40,801 bases of DNA, taken from the NCBI GenBank assembly GCA_903868595.1, contig CAIPVV010000013.1, positions 1-40,801 on the forward strand, written 5' to 3'. The notes under the pieces were generated by a model. The model saw nothing but the letters and a program-made list of their open reading frames with translations, did no database searches and was not told the DNA's origin. The stretch comes from an uncultured Pseudomonadota bacterium. Its GTDB lineage: Bacteria; Pseudomonadota; Gammaproteobacteria; Steroidobacterales; Steroidobacteraceae. Both the position numbers and the translations under genes were made by a program. Below are positions 16,621-25,406 of the stretch, piece after piece (position 1 is the stretch's first letter; each line of letters starts with the position of its first letter).

Positions 16621-17937
16621 GTGGTCAGCCTAGGGTTTCCAGGTGTTTCCAGGTGGCTGGTGGCTTGCGGCCGGCGGACGCTTCGGCCCTGCGGCCTGGG
16701 GCTGCTGGCCATGGCGGCGGCCACAACGGCGGCCGCTGAGCCGCAGTCTGGCGCTGCGCTCGCCCACATCCGCGCGGCCGGTGTTTTGCGGGTCGGCACG
16801 ACGGGTGATTATCCGCCATTTAGCTTCCGCGATCCGGTGACCGGCGACTTGCAGGGTTCGGATATCGACATGGCGGCCGACCTTGCCCGCCGGTTGCAGG
16901 TGCGTCTGGAACTGGTGCCCACGACCTGGAGGACGCTGCTGGCCGACCAGTCGGCGGACCGCTTTGATCTTGCCATGGGCGGTATCTCCGAGAGTGCCGA
17001 GCGGCGGGCGCAGGGGTTCTTCTCGGTGCCGTACCTGCAGGATGGCAAGACGCCGATCGTCCGCTGCGCGGATGCCACGCGCTACCAGACCCTGGCGCAA
17101 ATCGACCAGGCGGGCGTGCGGGTCATCGTCAATCCGGGGGGTACCAACGAGCGTTTCGTGCGCGCCCACCTGGGTCAGGCGTCGCTGCAGGTGTTCGGCG
17201 ATAACACCCGCATCTTCGATGAGCTCGTGGCGGGCCATGCGGACGTGATGATCACCGATGCGATAGAGGCCCGCTTGCAGCACCAGCTGCGCCCCAGCCT
17301 CTGCGCCGTGCATCCCCGGCACCCCTTCGACCACTCCCCAAAGGCGTACCTCCTGCCCCGGGATACGCCGTTCAAGCGGGTCGTGGATCGCTGGCTACGG
17401 GGTAGGCTTCAGACGGACACGGCGCAGGCAACGCTCGCGCGATGGCTCAGCTATGACTGGCCACGTGGTGCCGCAGCCAGTGCCGCCGCGGTGGTCCTCG
17501 CACAGTTGATCGATGAGCGTCTGACGCTGATGCCGGACGTCGCCCGCTACAAGTGGAACCAGAAGGCGGCGATCGAGGACCTGCCGCGCGAGCGGCAGCT
17601 GATCGAGTCGGTCCGCCAACAGGCGCTGCAGCGGGGGCTCTCGCCCGATCGGGCCGAGGCCTTCTTCGCTGCGCAGATCGAGGCCTCCAAGCTGATCCAG
17701 CGCGAACTCTTTGCGCGCTGGGAAGTGCAGGGCCAGGGCCGCTTTGAGGTGGTGCGCGACCTGGCCGGCGACATCCGTCCCAAGCTCGACAGCCTGAATC
17801 CCCAGCTGCTGGCGGCACTTGCAGCGGTGCCGGAGAGGCTTGAGCGGCGAGAACTGGGCCCGATGCCGGCCGATGCGATCAGCGCCGCCGCCGTGCAGGT
17901 TGCCCTGAAGCCCCTGCTGGGAGCGGGCACGCCGTGA
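16621..17937 (+). CDS. pheC: Periplasmic cyclohexadienyl dehydratase fused to AroQ-gamma chorismate mutase
   Basis: A 438-residue exported fusion with a GTG start and an AGGCAGG Shine-Dalgarno. The signal peptide is about residues 1-39. Residues about 48-275 match PheC, the solute-binding-protein-fold cyclohexadienyl dehydratase: VGTTGDYPPFSFRD, FDLAMGGISES, FSVPYLQDGKTPIV, VNPGGTNERFVRA, MITDAIEARLQ and KAYLLPRD. It turns prephenate or arogenate into phenylpyruvate or phenylalanine. Residues about 285-372 match the secreted chorismate mutase AroQ-gamma: LIDERLTLMPDVARYKWNQK (Lys311), then the AAQIEASKLIQRELFARW helix. One protein could therefore carry chorismate to phenylpyruvate in the periplasm. 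Its stop overlaps the next gene's GTG. Confidence 0.9.
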   Translation: MVSLGFPGVSRWLVACGRRTLRPCGLGLLAMAAATTAAAEPQSGAALAHIRAAGVLRVGTTGDYPPFSFRDPVTGDLQGSDIDMAADLARRLQVRLELVPTTWRTLLADQSADRFDLAMGGISESAERRAQGFFSVPYLQDGKTPIVRCADATRYQTLAQIDQAGVRVIVNPGGTNERFVRAHLGQASLQVFGDNTRIFDELVAGHADVMITDAIEARLQHQLRPSLCAVHPRHPFDHSPKAYLLPRDTPFKRVVDRWLRGRLQTDTAQATLARWLSYDWPRGAAASAAAVVLAQLIDERLTLMPDVARYKWNQKAAIEDLPRERQLIESVRQQALQRGLSPDRAEAFFAAQIEASKLIQRELFARWEVQGQGRFEVVRDLAGDIRPKLDSLNPQLLAALAAVPERLERRELGPMPADAISAAAVQVALKPLLGAGTP

Positions 17938-19310
17938 AGATCAGTTTCCTCGGGGCGGCCGGCACGGTCACCGGCTCCCGTTATCTGCTGGAGCATGCGG
18001 GTCGTCGATTGCTGGTGGATTGCGGTCTCTTCCAGGGCTACAAGAACCTGCGACTGATGAACTGGGAGGCGCCGCCATTTGATCCGCACAAGGTCGATGC
18101 AGTGGTGCTCACCCACGCCCATCTGGATCACTCCGGCGCATTGCCGCGGCTGGTGAAGCAGGGCTTCCACGGGCCCATCCACGCGACTGCCGCGACGCAG
18201 GAGCTGTGCGAGATCATGCTGCCTGACAGCGCGCGCCTGCAGGAGGAGGAGGCCGGTTACCATAACCGCCATGGCAGTTCGCGGCACAAGCCGGCCCTGC
18301 CGCTCTATGACGAGGCCGATGCCCGCCGAGCGCTGGAGCGCTTCTCGACGCTGCGCCTGGGCAAGCCGCTGGAGGTGGTGCCGGGGGTTGAGGTGCGGCT
18401 GCATGCCGCCGGCCACATCCTGGGCGCCGCCAGCGTCGAGCTGCGCTGCGAAGGCCGCACGATCGTGTTCTCGGGCGACCTGGGCAGGCCCGATGATCTG
18501 GTCATGTTGCCGCCGGAGCCGCTGCCGGACTGCGATGAGGTGGTGCTGGAGTCCACGTACGGGGATCGCGAGCACGAGCCCCTGGATGGCGGCCGGCCGC
18601 TGGCAGAAGTGATCCGCCGCACCGTGGCGCGTGGCGGCACTGTCCTGCTGCCGGCCTTCGCCGTCGGGCGCGCCCAGTCGCTCCTGTATCTGCTGATGCG
18701 ATTGCGGTCCAGCGGCACGATCCCGGAGGTGCCGGTTTACGTGAACAGCCCGATGGCGATCGACATGACCGATATCTACCTGCGGCATCGCACCGAGCAC
18801 CGCCTGACCGCCGACGACTGTGCGGCGATGCACCGGCTGGCGCGCATGGTTCGCAGCGCCGAGGAGTCCCGGGCGCTGAACGCCAACCGCGAGCCGGCCG
18901 TGATTATCTCAGCCAGCGGCATGGCCACCGGCGGCCGGGTCCTCCACCATCTGAAGTCGCTGGCACCGGACGCGCGCAATGCCATCGTGTTTGCCGGCTA
19001 CCAGGCCGGTGGTACGCGGGGTGCGCGGCTGGTCGCGGGCGAACGCCGGATTCGCATCTTCGGGGAGGACGTCGCGGTCAATGCCGAGGTCGTCTCCCTG
19101 CGGGGGCTTTCGGCGCATGCCGATTCGGACCAACTGCTCGGCTGGCTCAAGGGTGGGCCGCGTGCGCCGCGGCGCGTGTACCTGACGCACGGGGAACCGG
19201 GCCCGGCGGATCAGCTGCGACAGCGGGTGACCGCGGAGCTGGGATGCGAGGCGCTGGTGCCAAGATTGGGCCAGGTGGTGGAATTTTCTGGCTCGGGCAC
19301 AGTCTCATGA
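17934..19310 (+). CDS. MBL-fold, beta-CASP RNA-processing exonuclease
   Basis: A 458-residue cytoplasmic protein starting at a GTG that overlaps the previous stop. The metallo-beta-lactamase metal site is THAHLDHSG (His61, His63, Asp65, His66). Further motifs are the HAAGHILGAASVEL strand and FSGDLGRPDD. The beta-CASP part follows: PAFAVGRAQSLLYLL, then ISASGMATGGRVLHHLKS and the late LSAHADSDQLLGWL histidine. These bind two zinc ions in CPSF73/RNase J-like nucleases. The bacterial YbaX/TTHA0252-type group is thought to process RNA. The link to the dehydratase fusion upstream is only by translational overlap. Its ATGA at the 3' end offers an alternative start to the next gene. Confidence 0.9.
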   Translation: MKISFLGAAGTVTGSRYLLEHAGRRLLVDCGLFQGYKNLRLMNWEAPPFDPHKVDAVVLTHAHLDHSGALPRLVKQGFHGPIHATAATQELCEIMLPDSARLQEEEAGYHNRHGSSRHKPALPLYDEADARRALERFSTLRLGKPLEVVPGVEVRLHAAGHILGAASVELRCEGRTIVFSGDLGRPDDLVMLPPEPLPDCDEVVLESTYGDREHEPLDGGRPLAEVIRRTVARGGTVLLPAFAVGRAQSLLYLLMRLRSSGTIPEVPVYVNSPMAIDMTDIYLRHRTEHRLTADDCAAMHRLARMVRSAEESRALNANREPAVIISASGMATGGRVLHHLKSLAPDARNAIVFAGYQAGGTRGARLVAGERRIRIFGEDVAVNAEVVSLRGLSAHADSDQLLGWLKGGPRAPRRVYLTHGEPGPADQLRQRVTAELGCEALVPRLGQVVEFSGSGTVS

Positions 19311-19333
19311 GCCATACCGCAGGAGAGTTCTTG

Positions 19334-20404
19334 ATGAATCGAGTTACCGGATCCCTGATCGCCATGGCCGTGAGCCTGGCTTCGGCCGTGCTGGTGTCCG
19401 GGATGATTCCCCCGGCTCTGGGCGCAGAGCCCGCCGGCTACCGCGTCTACGTGACCAACGAGCGCTCCGGCAGCCTCTCGGTGATCGATGGGCCGACGCG
19501 CAAGGTCGTGGCGACGCTGCAGCTGGGCAAGCGGCCACGGGGCCTGAAGCTCTCCGGTGACGGCAAGTCGCTCTTGGTGGCGATGAGCGGCTCGCCCATC
19601 GCGGGCCCCGGCGTCGAGGAGGACAAGTTGCCGCCGCCCGACAAGTCGGCGGACGGCATCGGCGTGGTGGATCTGGCGACGCTGAAGCTGACGCGCGTGA
19701 TCCGGGGCGTCTCTGATCCGGAGCAGCTGGCTGTCAGCCGCGACGGTACGCACCTGTTCATCGCCAGCGAGGACACGGGCACAGCCATTATTATTGACGC
19801 CAGGGACGGTCACACGGTGGCCTCGCTCAAGGTGGGCGGCGAGCCGGAGGGCATGACGACCAGCCCGGATGGGAAGGTCGTGTACGTGACCTCCGAGGCC
19901 GATCACCGGGTTTCAGTGATCGACGTGGCCACCAGCAAGGTGATCAGCCAGATGGAGGTCGGGCAACGTCCGCGCTTCACGGCCTTCTCGGAGGATGGCA
20001 AACGCGCCTATGTCAGCTGCGAGAATGACAATTCGATCAGCGTCATCGACACGGCCGAGCACAAGGTGCTGAAGACCATCAAGCTGGAGGGCGGCCCGCT
20101 GATGCGTCCGGTGGGCCTCATCGTGTCCCGGGATGGCTCCCGGCTGTACGCGGCCACCGGACGGGGCGGCCTCGTGGTGGCCATCGATATCGAGTCGGGC
20201 AAGTCCCTGGGTAGCGTGCCGGTGGGCCCGCGTCCCTGGGGGATCGCGTTGAGTCCGGACGGCAAGACGATCTTCACGGCCAACGGCTCCTCCAACGACG
20301 TGAGCGTCGTGGACGTGGCGACCCTGAAGCTTGAGACCAAGCTTGCGGTGGGGGATGGCCCCTGGGGTGCGGTGGTGGCCCTGTGGCCGCCCGCCAAGCA
20401 CTAG
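19334..20404 (+). CDS. Exported YVTN-repeat beta-propeller protein (YncE-like)
   Basis: A 356-residue protein. The start at 19334 is preferred over the in-frame ATG at 19307, because AGGAGAG at 19320 lies a good distance upstream and a signal peptide (to about residue 36, PPALGAEP) follows at once. The mature part is built of about seven YVTN/NHL-like blades: YRVYVTNERSGSLSVID, VVYVTSEADHRVSVIDVAT, AYVSCENDNSISVIDTA and IFTANGSSNDVSVVDVAT. It resembles YncE and the beta-propeller proteins tied to PQQ-dependent alcohol catabolism. It is probably a periplasmic binding or scaffold protein; no catalytic residue is apparent. It is convergent with crcB, with a gap of seven bases. Confidence 0.85.
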   Translation: MNRVTGSLIAMAVSLASAVLVSGMIPPALGAEPAGYRVYVTNERSGSLSVIDGPTRKVVATLQLGKRPRGLKLSGDGKSLLVAMSGSPIAGPGVEEDKLPPPDKSADGIGVVDLATLKLTRVIRGVSDPEQLAVSRDGTHLFIASEDTGTAIIIDARDGHTVASLKVGGEPEGMTTSPDGKVVYVTSEADHRVSVIDVATSKVISQMEVGQRPRFTAFSEDGKRAYVSCENDNSISVIDTAEHKVLKTIKLEGGPLMRPVGLIVSRDGSRLYAATGRGGLVVAIDIESGKSLGSVPVGPRPWGIALSPDGKTIFTANGSSNDVSVVDVATLKLETKLAVGDGPWGAVVALWPPAKH

Positions 20405-20411
20405 GGCGTCG

Positions 20412-20795
20412 CTAGCGCAGCAGGCTGCGCACGGTCCAGGCCCCCAGCATGGTCAGGGCGAGCGAGCCCCCCAGGTGGGTGGCCGCAGCGCCCAGGGCGA
20501 GGGGTACCCGCCCGGATTGCAGGAGGGCGACCATTTCGAGGGAAAAGGCCGAGAAGGTCGTCAGCCCCCCCAGAAATCCGGTGATCACCAGTAGCCGGTA
20601 TTCCTGCGGCAGGTCTGCCCGAATCAGGAAGAAGGCCGCTGCGGCACCGGCGAGGTAGCCGCCCAGCAGGTTGGCCGCGAGGGTGCCCATCGGCACCAGC
20701 GGGACCAGCGGGTTCAGGGCGAGGTTCAGTAGGTACCGCAGGCTTGCGCCGAAGCCGGCTCCCAGAAAGACGCTCAGTAGGGCGAATATTGTCAT
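20412..20795 (-). CDS. crcB: Fluoride channel CrcB/Fluc
   Basis: A 127-residue inner-membrane protein with four hydrophobic segments. Family motifs are [13 protein letters not shown], the [10 protein letters not shown] segment and [13 protein letters not shown]. These carry the Asn, Phe-box and Thr/Ser residues of the dual-topology Fluc channel, which lets fluoride out of the cell as a dimer. Length is usual. No Shine-Dalgarno is obvious before the ATG. The 50 bases between it and the divergently placed tRNA gene do not contain the fluoride-riboswitch pattern that often precedes crcB. An inverted repeat (GCGCAGC/GCTGCGC) near its 3' end is within the coding region. Confidence 0.93.
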   Translation of the reverse strand: MTIFALLSVFLGAGFGASLRYLLNLALNPLVPLVPMGTLAANLLGGYLAGAAAAFFLIRADLPQEYRLLVITGFLGGLTTFSAFSLEMVALLQSGRVPLALGAAATHLGGSLALTMLGAWTVRSLLR

Positions 20796-20848
20796 AGAGC
20801 AGGTATCATTACCGGCTGGCGCGGCCGCGTAAACGCCTTTCGCCCGAT

Positions 20849-20924
20849 GCCCCGGTAGCTCAGTGGATAGAGCACTCGCCTCCTAAGCGAGGGGTCGCAG
20901 GTTCAACTCCTGCCCGGGGCACCA
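20849..20924 (+). tRNA. tRNA-Arg (anticodon CCT)
   Basis: A 76-base cloverleaf. The acceptor stem is GCCCCGG/CCGGGGC with discriminator A and an encoded CCA. The D-arm holds AGCTCAGTGGATAGAGC. The anticodon stem CTCGC/GCGAG encloses the loop CTCCTAA (anticodon CCT, reading AGG). The T-arm is GCAGGTTCAACTCCTGC. All stems pair fully. tRNA-Arg(CCT) is a common integration site for genomic islands, but no integrase or repeat of its 3' end was seen in this window. Confidence 0.97.
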
Positions 20925-20941
20925 ATCCAGCTACCAACGCA

Positions 20942-20970
20942 CACTAGGGCTGGTTCCCATCGCTCTAGTG
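20942..20970 (+). terminator. Hairpin just after tRNA-Arg
   Basis: A 9-bp near-perfect stem (CACTAGGGC / GCTCTAGTG, one G-T pair) with an 11-base loop lies 17 bases after the CCA end. It has no T-tract. It could end or stabilise the tRNA transcript. Confidence 0.35.
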
Positions 20971-21131
20971 GGCGTACCAATCGCCCTGACCCTCTGCAAG
21001 ACCAGAGCGCAGGGGACCGCGGTGTATTGCGGGGGGGCATCACGAGGAGCTGCTTGCGCCCAGTCGCCGAGGGGGCAACACGTGCTGGCGTTGCGCGTTA
21101 GGGCGCGCTCGGCGCCAGGCGGATGCCTCTC

Positions 21132-22670
21132 TCACCAGGGCGTTGGCTTGTAATCCTTCAGGAACTGTCCCCAGAGGTGTGTCCCCGTGAGCCGCCCGAC
21201 GAAGATCGGGTCCACGATGCGCGCTGCGCCGTCAATGATATCGAGCGGCGGCGCGAAGCCCAGTTCAGCCTTCCGGGCTGCATGAACCGCCGGATCCTCA
21301 TCGGTGACCCACCCGGTATCCACGGCATTCATGTGGATGCCGTCCTTCACGAAGTCGGCGGCACTGGTCCGTGTCATCATGTTCAGCGCCGCCTTGGCCA
21401 TGTTGGTATGCGGATGCTTGTCGGTCTTGGTGGCCCGGTAGAACTGGCCTTCCATGGCACTGACGTTGACGATGTGCTTGTGGTGCCCCGGTGTGCGGAG
21501 CATCAACGGCTTCAGGCGCGCGTTCAGGATGTAGGGCGCGATGGCGTTCACGAGCTGAACTTCCAGCAGTTCCGCGGTAGCCACCTCGTGCAGGCGTAGC
21601 CGCCAGCTGTTGATCTCGCGCAGGTCCACCTGCTGCTGATCCTCGTCGTAGCGACCCAGGGGGAATAGGTCGGCGCCGTCCTTAAAGTCCTCGTCCAGGT
21701 AACGCCGCTGTGACAGCGCCGCGCTGTGCACGAGGCCGTCGGCCGGCGTGGGATGGGCCGCAGTCACCAGCTGCTGCTCGCCGTGGCCCGGACTTGCGTG
21801 GATGGCCTGCTTCAATACGTCGTGGTTGAGCAGCACGCGACGCAACGAATCCGGCAGCCCGCCGAGCGACTGCTCCTCGCGGTCTATCAGATGCTGGAAG
21901 AAACCGGGAGGGCGTCGTACCGTCTGGCAGGCGTTGTTCAGTATGTAGTCCAGCCGCGGCAACCGTTCCAGGAGAAAGCGGGAGAAGATCTCCACGCTCG
22001 GCGTGTGCCGAAGGTCCAGCCCGTGGATCTGCAGGCGGTCGGAAAACGACGGGAAGTCTGGCTCCTGGGCATACCGGCCTGCCGCGTCGACGGGGAATCT
22101 CGTCGTCACGACGACGTGGGCGCCGGCCCGCAGCAGCTTGAGCGACGCATTGAAGCCGATCTTTACTCGCGCCCCGGTAATCAGCGCGTAGTGCCCGGTG
22201 AGGTCTGCCGTTTGCGTGCGCTTGGAATAGTTGAAGTCGCCGCAGGCTTCGCAGAGCGAGTCGTAGTAACGATGCAGTCTGACGAATGGCTTCTTGCAGA
22301 CGTAGCAGGAGAGCTCACGGTTTAGCTCGGGACGCTCGCCGGGCGCGTCGGCCTCGGAAGGGGCGATCCACAGCGGGGCGTAGATCGGCGCGCGGCGCTG
22401 CACCCGCAGCGCCGTCTGCGCGATGACCTCCCGGTCTTGCTGCTTTGCGGTTTCCCGCTCGGCGCGCCGAAAGGCCTTGGCCATCTTAACCAATGCGTGC
22501 TTTTCCGGCTTCGCGACCAGGCCCGCGAAGGTCAGCAGTTCGCGCCGGTCGGCCTGCGTCAGTCGCGTGAGGAGCGAGCGATCGGCCTCGATGGACTTGA
22601 GGACCTGGATGCAGGTGCTGACGTCGGTATCGGTCAGTTCGGATTCCGGATGTGGAGCCTGCGGCGACAT
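21132..22670 (-). CDS. SDR-family oxidoreductase with zinc-ribbon-like N-terminus
   Basis: A 512-residue protein, about twice the length of a classical SDR. The ATG at 22670 is chosen because the sequence upstream of it is arginine-rich noise. Residues 1-115 are charged and helical. Cys122-x2-Cys125 and Cys140-x2-Cys143 form a probable zinc ribbon. From residue 160 a Rossmann domain begins: YALITGARVKIGFNASL (TGxxxxIG, NAD(P) binding), LDYILNNACQ in place of NNAG, then NVSAMEGQFYRATK. The usual YxxxK helix position reads TNMAKAALNMMTRTS, so the lysine (426) is kept but the tyrosine is threonine. A YxxxK (Tyr411/Lys415) lies just upstream. About 100 extra residues (255-360) are inserted mid-domain. 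Substrate and role are unknown. Confidence 0.82.
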   Translation of the reverse strand: MSPQAPHPESELTDTDVSTCIQVLKSIEADRSLLTRLTQADRRELLTFAGLVAKPEKHALVKMAKAFRRAERETAKQQDREVIAQTALRVQRRAPIYAPLWIAPSEADAPGERPELNRELSCYVCKKPFVRLHRYYDSLCEACGDFNYSKRTQTADLTGHYALITGARVKIGFNASLKLLRAGAHVVVTTRFPVDAAGRYAQEPDFPSFSDRLQIHGLDLRHTPSVEIFSRFLLERLPRLDYILNNACQTVRRPPGFFQHLIDREEQSLGGLPDSLRRVLLNHDVLKQAIHASPGHGEQQLVTAAHPTPADGLVHSAALSQRRYLDEDFKDGADLFPLGRYDEDQQQVDLREINSWRLRLHEVATAELLEVQLVNAIAPYILNARLKPLMLRTPGHHKHIVNVSAMEGQFYRATKTDKHPHTNMAKAALNMMTRTSAADFVKDGIHMNAVDTGWVTDEDPAVHAARKAELGFAPPLDIIDGAARIVDPIFVGRLTGTHLWGQFLKDYKPTPW

Positions 22671-22842
22671 ACGCCTAGTGTATGTCTTTCGGTGACCGAT
22701 CTGCGCGCAGGCGGCGCCAGGGCGAGCTAGGACCTTGGCTGCCACCTGCCTCAACTGCCGGGTTGCGCGAGACCGCCGGCGGGTCCTCGCCATCGCTACA
22801 GGGGCCGGTACCGGCTAGGCAAGGAGGGCGTGTGGATTGCCG

Positions 22843-23109
22843 TCAGTGGGCAGCGGCCAGGTTCCCCAATGCGACACGGCTGATACAGGCCAGGGCCGTC
22901 TGGTCGGAGCAGTGCTCCAGTGCTTCCAGGTCACGCGCGATTTGTTCGGCTTCGTGCTGTGTAATGCCTGCAACTGCGTAGCACCCGGCGTAGCGGTCGC
23001 CCGATGCAATAAACCGCCCGGTTTGGGTGGCCGCCTCGTACATCCATCCGCTGCGCCCGGTAGCGGTGTCTTTTGTGACCCGCAGGGGTGTATTGAGAAT
23101 TCGCGCCAT
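22843..23109 (-). CDS. Small hypothetical protein
   Basis: An 88-residue frame with balanced composition, unlike most random frames here. It holds a GRSGWMYEAATQTGRFIASG segment and a C-terminal helix (HEAEQIARDLEALEHC). No known domain is recognised and no signal peptide is present. A weak GGCAGG lies before the ATG. It lies 172 bases upstream of the SDR gene on the same strand and could be co-transcribed with it. It could also be a chance frame. Confidence 0.4.
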   Translation of the reverse strand: MARILNTPLRVTKDTATGRSGWMYEAATQTGRFIASGDRYAGCYAVAGITQHEAEQIARDLEALEHCSDQTALACISRVALGNLAAAH

Positions 23110-23815
23110 CTGCCTGCCGCTTTATTGCCTGGAGGATCCAGACTACCTGCGGTTCATGACGGTGTGTTTTCACTCCACGGAGCGACGCTCAGGGCCAAAC
23201 GCCGGTGGTCGGGGCAGGTCGGAGCAGTGAGACCCACTGGCCGGCGAGCCGGCTCGTCGAACGCTGCGCGGTCCGTTGAGGCCAGCGCTGCTGGGCCGCC
23301 TGCGGAGGGTTCGAGCTGGCGAGGTGTCGGTTCCGGCATCGCCCTGGTGCGCGCAGCGACGTTCAGGTTCGCAGCCTGGGCTGTCAGGGGAGCTTCGCTT
23401 CCACAGTGCCGCTGGTGTCGCTGAGCAAGCAGGTTGAGAGGGGCTGCGTGCCTGGCTCGCCTGCCAGGAGCACGACCACGAATGCGCAGCGCAGCACTTG
23501 CCGCAGGGGGTGAGCGGCTCTGCGCGCGGCCTTCACGATGCCGCTGAGTCATCGTGGTGGGGGCGTATCGGGAGTTTCGCGGCGGCTTGCGGTTTATCGT
23601 TCGGTCCAGGCAATTGGCTGCGCGCTGCCCGCAATCGCCGGTGGCGCAAGGTGGCGGCAAACTTGGTCAGCCGGTCGTAGGTCGAGGACGCATAGCGAGC
23701 CCTGCATGTTTGGCCTCTCTCCGGTATCCGGCACAGGCGCCCTGTCCGGCTCAAATTGCCTGCGGCCCGGAGCCCTGACGCGGGAACAGGCTGGCGCACC
23801 CTCTCCGAGCCCAGT
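23110..23815. other. Gene-poor stretch, 706 bases
   Basis: No frame on either strand shows a domain, signal peptide or plausible start with a ribosome binding site. The long minus-strand frame at 23154-23660 is rich in Arg, Pro and Ala and reads as GC-driven noise. No terminator or repeat stands out. Confidence 0.4.
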
Positions 23816-24574
23816 TCAGCGGGCGACGGCGCACGTGGCGTCCAGGAGGCGTTCAGCGCCCGGTACGGCGGTACCGGCCACGACGAGGTACCCCGGCCCG
23901 TCGGCGAAGGTCATGCCTGCCACCAGCAGAGTGTATTCACCCATGGCCTCCGTGGTGCCGTCGAGGTGGTCCGCGAGCAGCTTGAAGGGATCGTCGGTCC
24001 CGAGCAGGGAGGCGCCCACCCGTCGCGCGGCATAGGGTCGCTCGTTGAGGGTCAGGCTCGACCAGGCAGACCCGAGGCGCGGCAATTCGGCCTGGAGCAG
24101 ATCATGAACGGGTGGGCTCAGGCAGCTTAGGTGGATGTGCAGCTGGTCCTGGCTGCGTGCCTGAATGTGGTTGACCGCCATGGCGATGGCATCCCGTCGC
24201 GGCACCTTGCCCAAATCCAGCGCGAGCACGTCGCGGGCCTGCCAGGCGGCCGCAAAGTAGCTCGGCGTGCCGGGCTGCAGAAGCAGGGGGCTCTCGATGC
24301 CGCTGATCGGCTGGGTGGGGATCAGCAGATAGTGCGCGCCGCCCTTGCGGTCATGAAGCACGGCGAATCCGTCCGCCAGCGTCTCATCGGCGGCGAGATG
24401 CACGCTGACGCACGGCTGCGGCGCCTGCGCTGCCAGCCAGTGGGGCACGCATTGTTCCTGCACGATGTTTCGCAGCGCGTCACGACCCAGGACTTGGGGC
24501 GCCGTGGTTTGCGCCTCGATCGTCCCGTTCGCAGCGAACAGAAGGGTGGCCATCGCTGTAAGGGCGCGCTTCAT
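23816..24574 (-). CDS. cdh: CDP-diacylglycerol pyrophosphatase
   Basis: A 252-residue exported protein. The start at 24574 is chosen because it opens a signal peptide (MKRALTAMATLLFAANGTIEA). Family marks are LRNIVQEQCVPHW near the N-terminus, the LLIPTQPISGIESP segment and RSQDQLHIHLSC (about residue 140), whose HxHxS is the HIT-like catalytic motif of Cdh. The enzyme splits CDP-diacylglycerol into CMP and phosphatidate in the envelope. Length matches E. coli Cdh (about 250). It stands between a gene-poor stretch downstream and a small membrane-protein frame upstream on the same strand. Confidence 0.92.
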   Translation of the reverse strand: MKRALTAMATLLFAANGTIEAQTTAPQVLGRDALRNIVQEQCVPHWLAAQAPQPCVSVHLAADETLADGFAVLHDRKGGAHYLLIPTQPISGIESPLLLQPGTPSYFAAAWQARDVLALDLGKVPRRDAIAMAVNHIQARSQDQLHIHLSCLSPPVHDLLQAELPRLGSAWSSLTLNERPYAARRVGASLLGTDDPFKLLADHLDGTTEAMGEYTLLVAGMTFADGPGYLVVAGTAVPGAERLLDATCAVAR

Positions 24575-24769
24575 ATCACATTTGGCCGCTGTCAGGTTCG
24601 GGGTTCTGGACGACGCAGGGATCGTGGCACATCGGCAGCACCACCGGTGCTTGCGCTGCGCGTCTTCGCGCCCCGTTTGCTTTGGCCAAGCGCAAGCCTG
24701 AGCCGGCGCTCGGGGTGCCCACTGTCGAATAGGCCGACGGTGGCCCTCGCCAGCCCACCGCCGCAACCG

Positions 24770-24994
24770 CTAAGCCGCCTCGGCTTGCCTCAGGCCGAGT
24801 ACGCTGTCCCGCAGCGGCAAGGGGGTTTCAACGCTCGCGGATGGCGCCCTGTTCGGCGCATCGCCGCCGATGCGGTAGGTCCGTGGCGCGCGGCGTCGAA
24901 GCGGATCGTGCAGGGCCGTGGCCGCCGAGACCAGCAGCAGCGCGAGCGTCGCGAGGCTGTGGAAGATCAGGTTGGCAATGATGATGTCGTGCAT
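24770..24994 (-). CDS. Small single-span membrane protein, hypothetical
   Basis: A 74-residue frame with a GAGGAG Shine-Dalgarno 11 bases before the ATG at 24994. Residues about 3-25 (IIIANLIFHSLATLALLLVSA) form one clear membrane span. A short basic stretch (HDPLRRRAPRTYR) follows that would hold the tail in the cytoplasm. The rest is polar. No family is recognised. It precedes cdh by about 195 bases on the same strand. Good composition and the binding site favour a real gene; the function is unknown. Confidence 0.5.
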   Translation of the reverse strand: MHDIIIANLIFHSLATLALLLVSAATALHDPLRRRAPRTYRIGGDAPNRAPSASVETPLPLRDSVLGLRQAEAA

Positions 24995-25406
24995 GGTCTG
25001 CGCGCTCCTCGAGTCGGTGCGGTATGCGGAAGGGGTCGTTTGGCCACGCGTCACTATCCCGTGTCTCCATGAAGGGTTCATGGCATTGCGTTGATGATCT
25101 GCAGACTGGGGAGGTACAGCACAGCTAACCGGCTTTCGCTGCTTTGCGACTGCGCAACCTCCCGGCGCGAGGGAGACTGCCGTTTTGCTATTTTTCGTTC
25201 CTCCGGTCTTCCCAAAGAACGATGGCAGCTCCGCTCGTTGTGCTGCGCAGGGACCGGCAGCGCCTTGGTCACCGCCGCAGCGCTGCGGTGCGTCGCTGCC
25301 TGGCGTTCAGAGCCGATTCGCGGGTGGCGCGATACCCGCGTGTGTGCGGCGTCGCACCGACGCGCGAGTGGCCTGGGGTCGATCGTGCAGGCCACGGGAG
25401 ACCACT
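24995..25406. other. Divergent intergenic region, 412 bases
   Basis: Lies between the small membrane-protein gene (minus) and the crystallin-type gene (plus), so it should hold both promoters. A T-rich patch (25184-25202) stands out from the GC-rich background. Open frames here lack binding sites or recognisable sequence. Confidence 0.4.

Noticed and set aside
17547..18833. A 428-residue minus-strand frame opposite the MBL nuclease
   Set aside because: Gln/Arg/His-rich translation without family features; the plus strand is clearly coding.
20796..20848. Fluoride riboswitch before crcB
   Set aside because: The short gap to the tRNA gene lacks the conserved fluoride-riboswitch pattern, and the upstream sequence is the tRNA itself.
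20849..21131. Genomic-island attachment site at tRNA-Arg(CCT)
   Set aside because: No integrase nearby and no repeat of the tRNA 3' end was found in the window.
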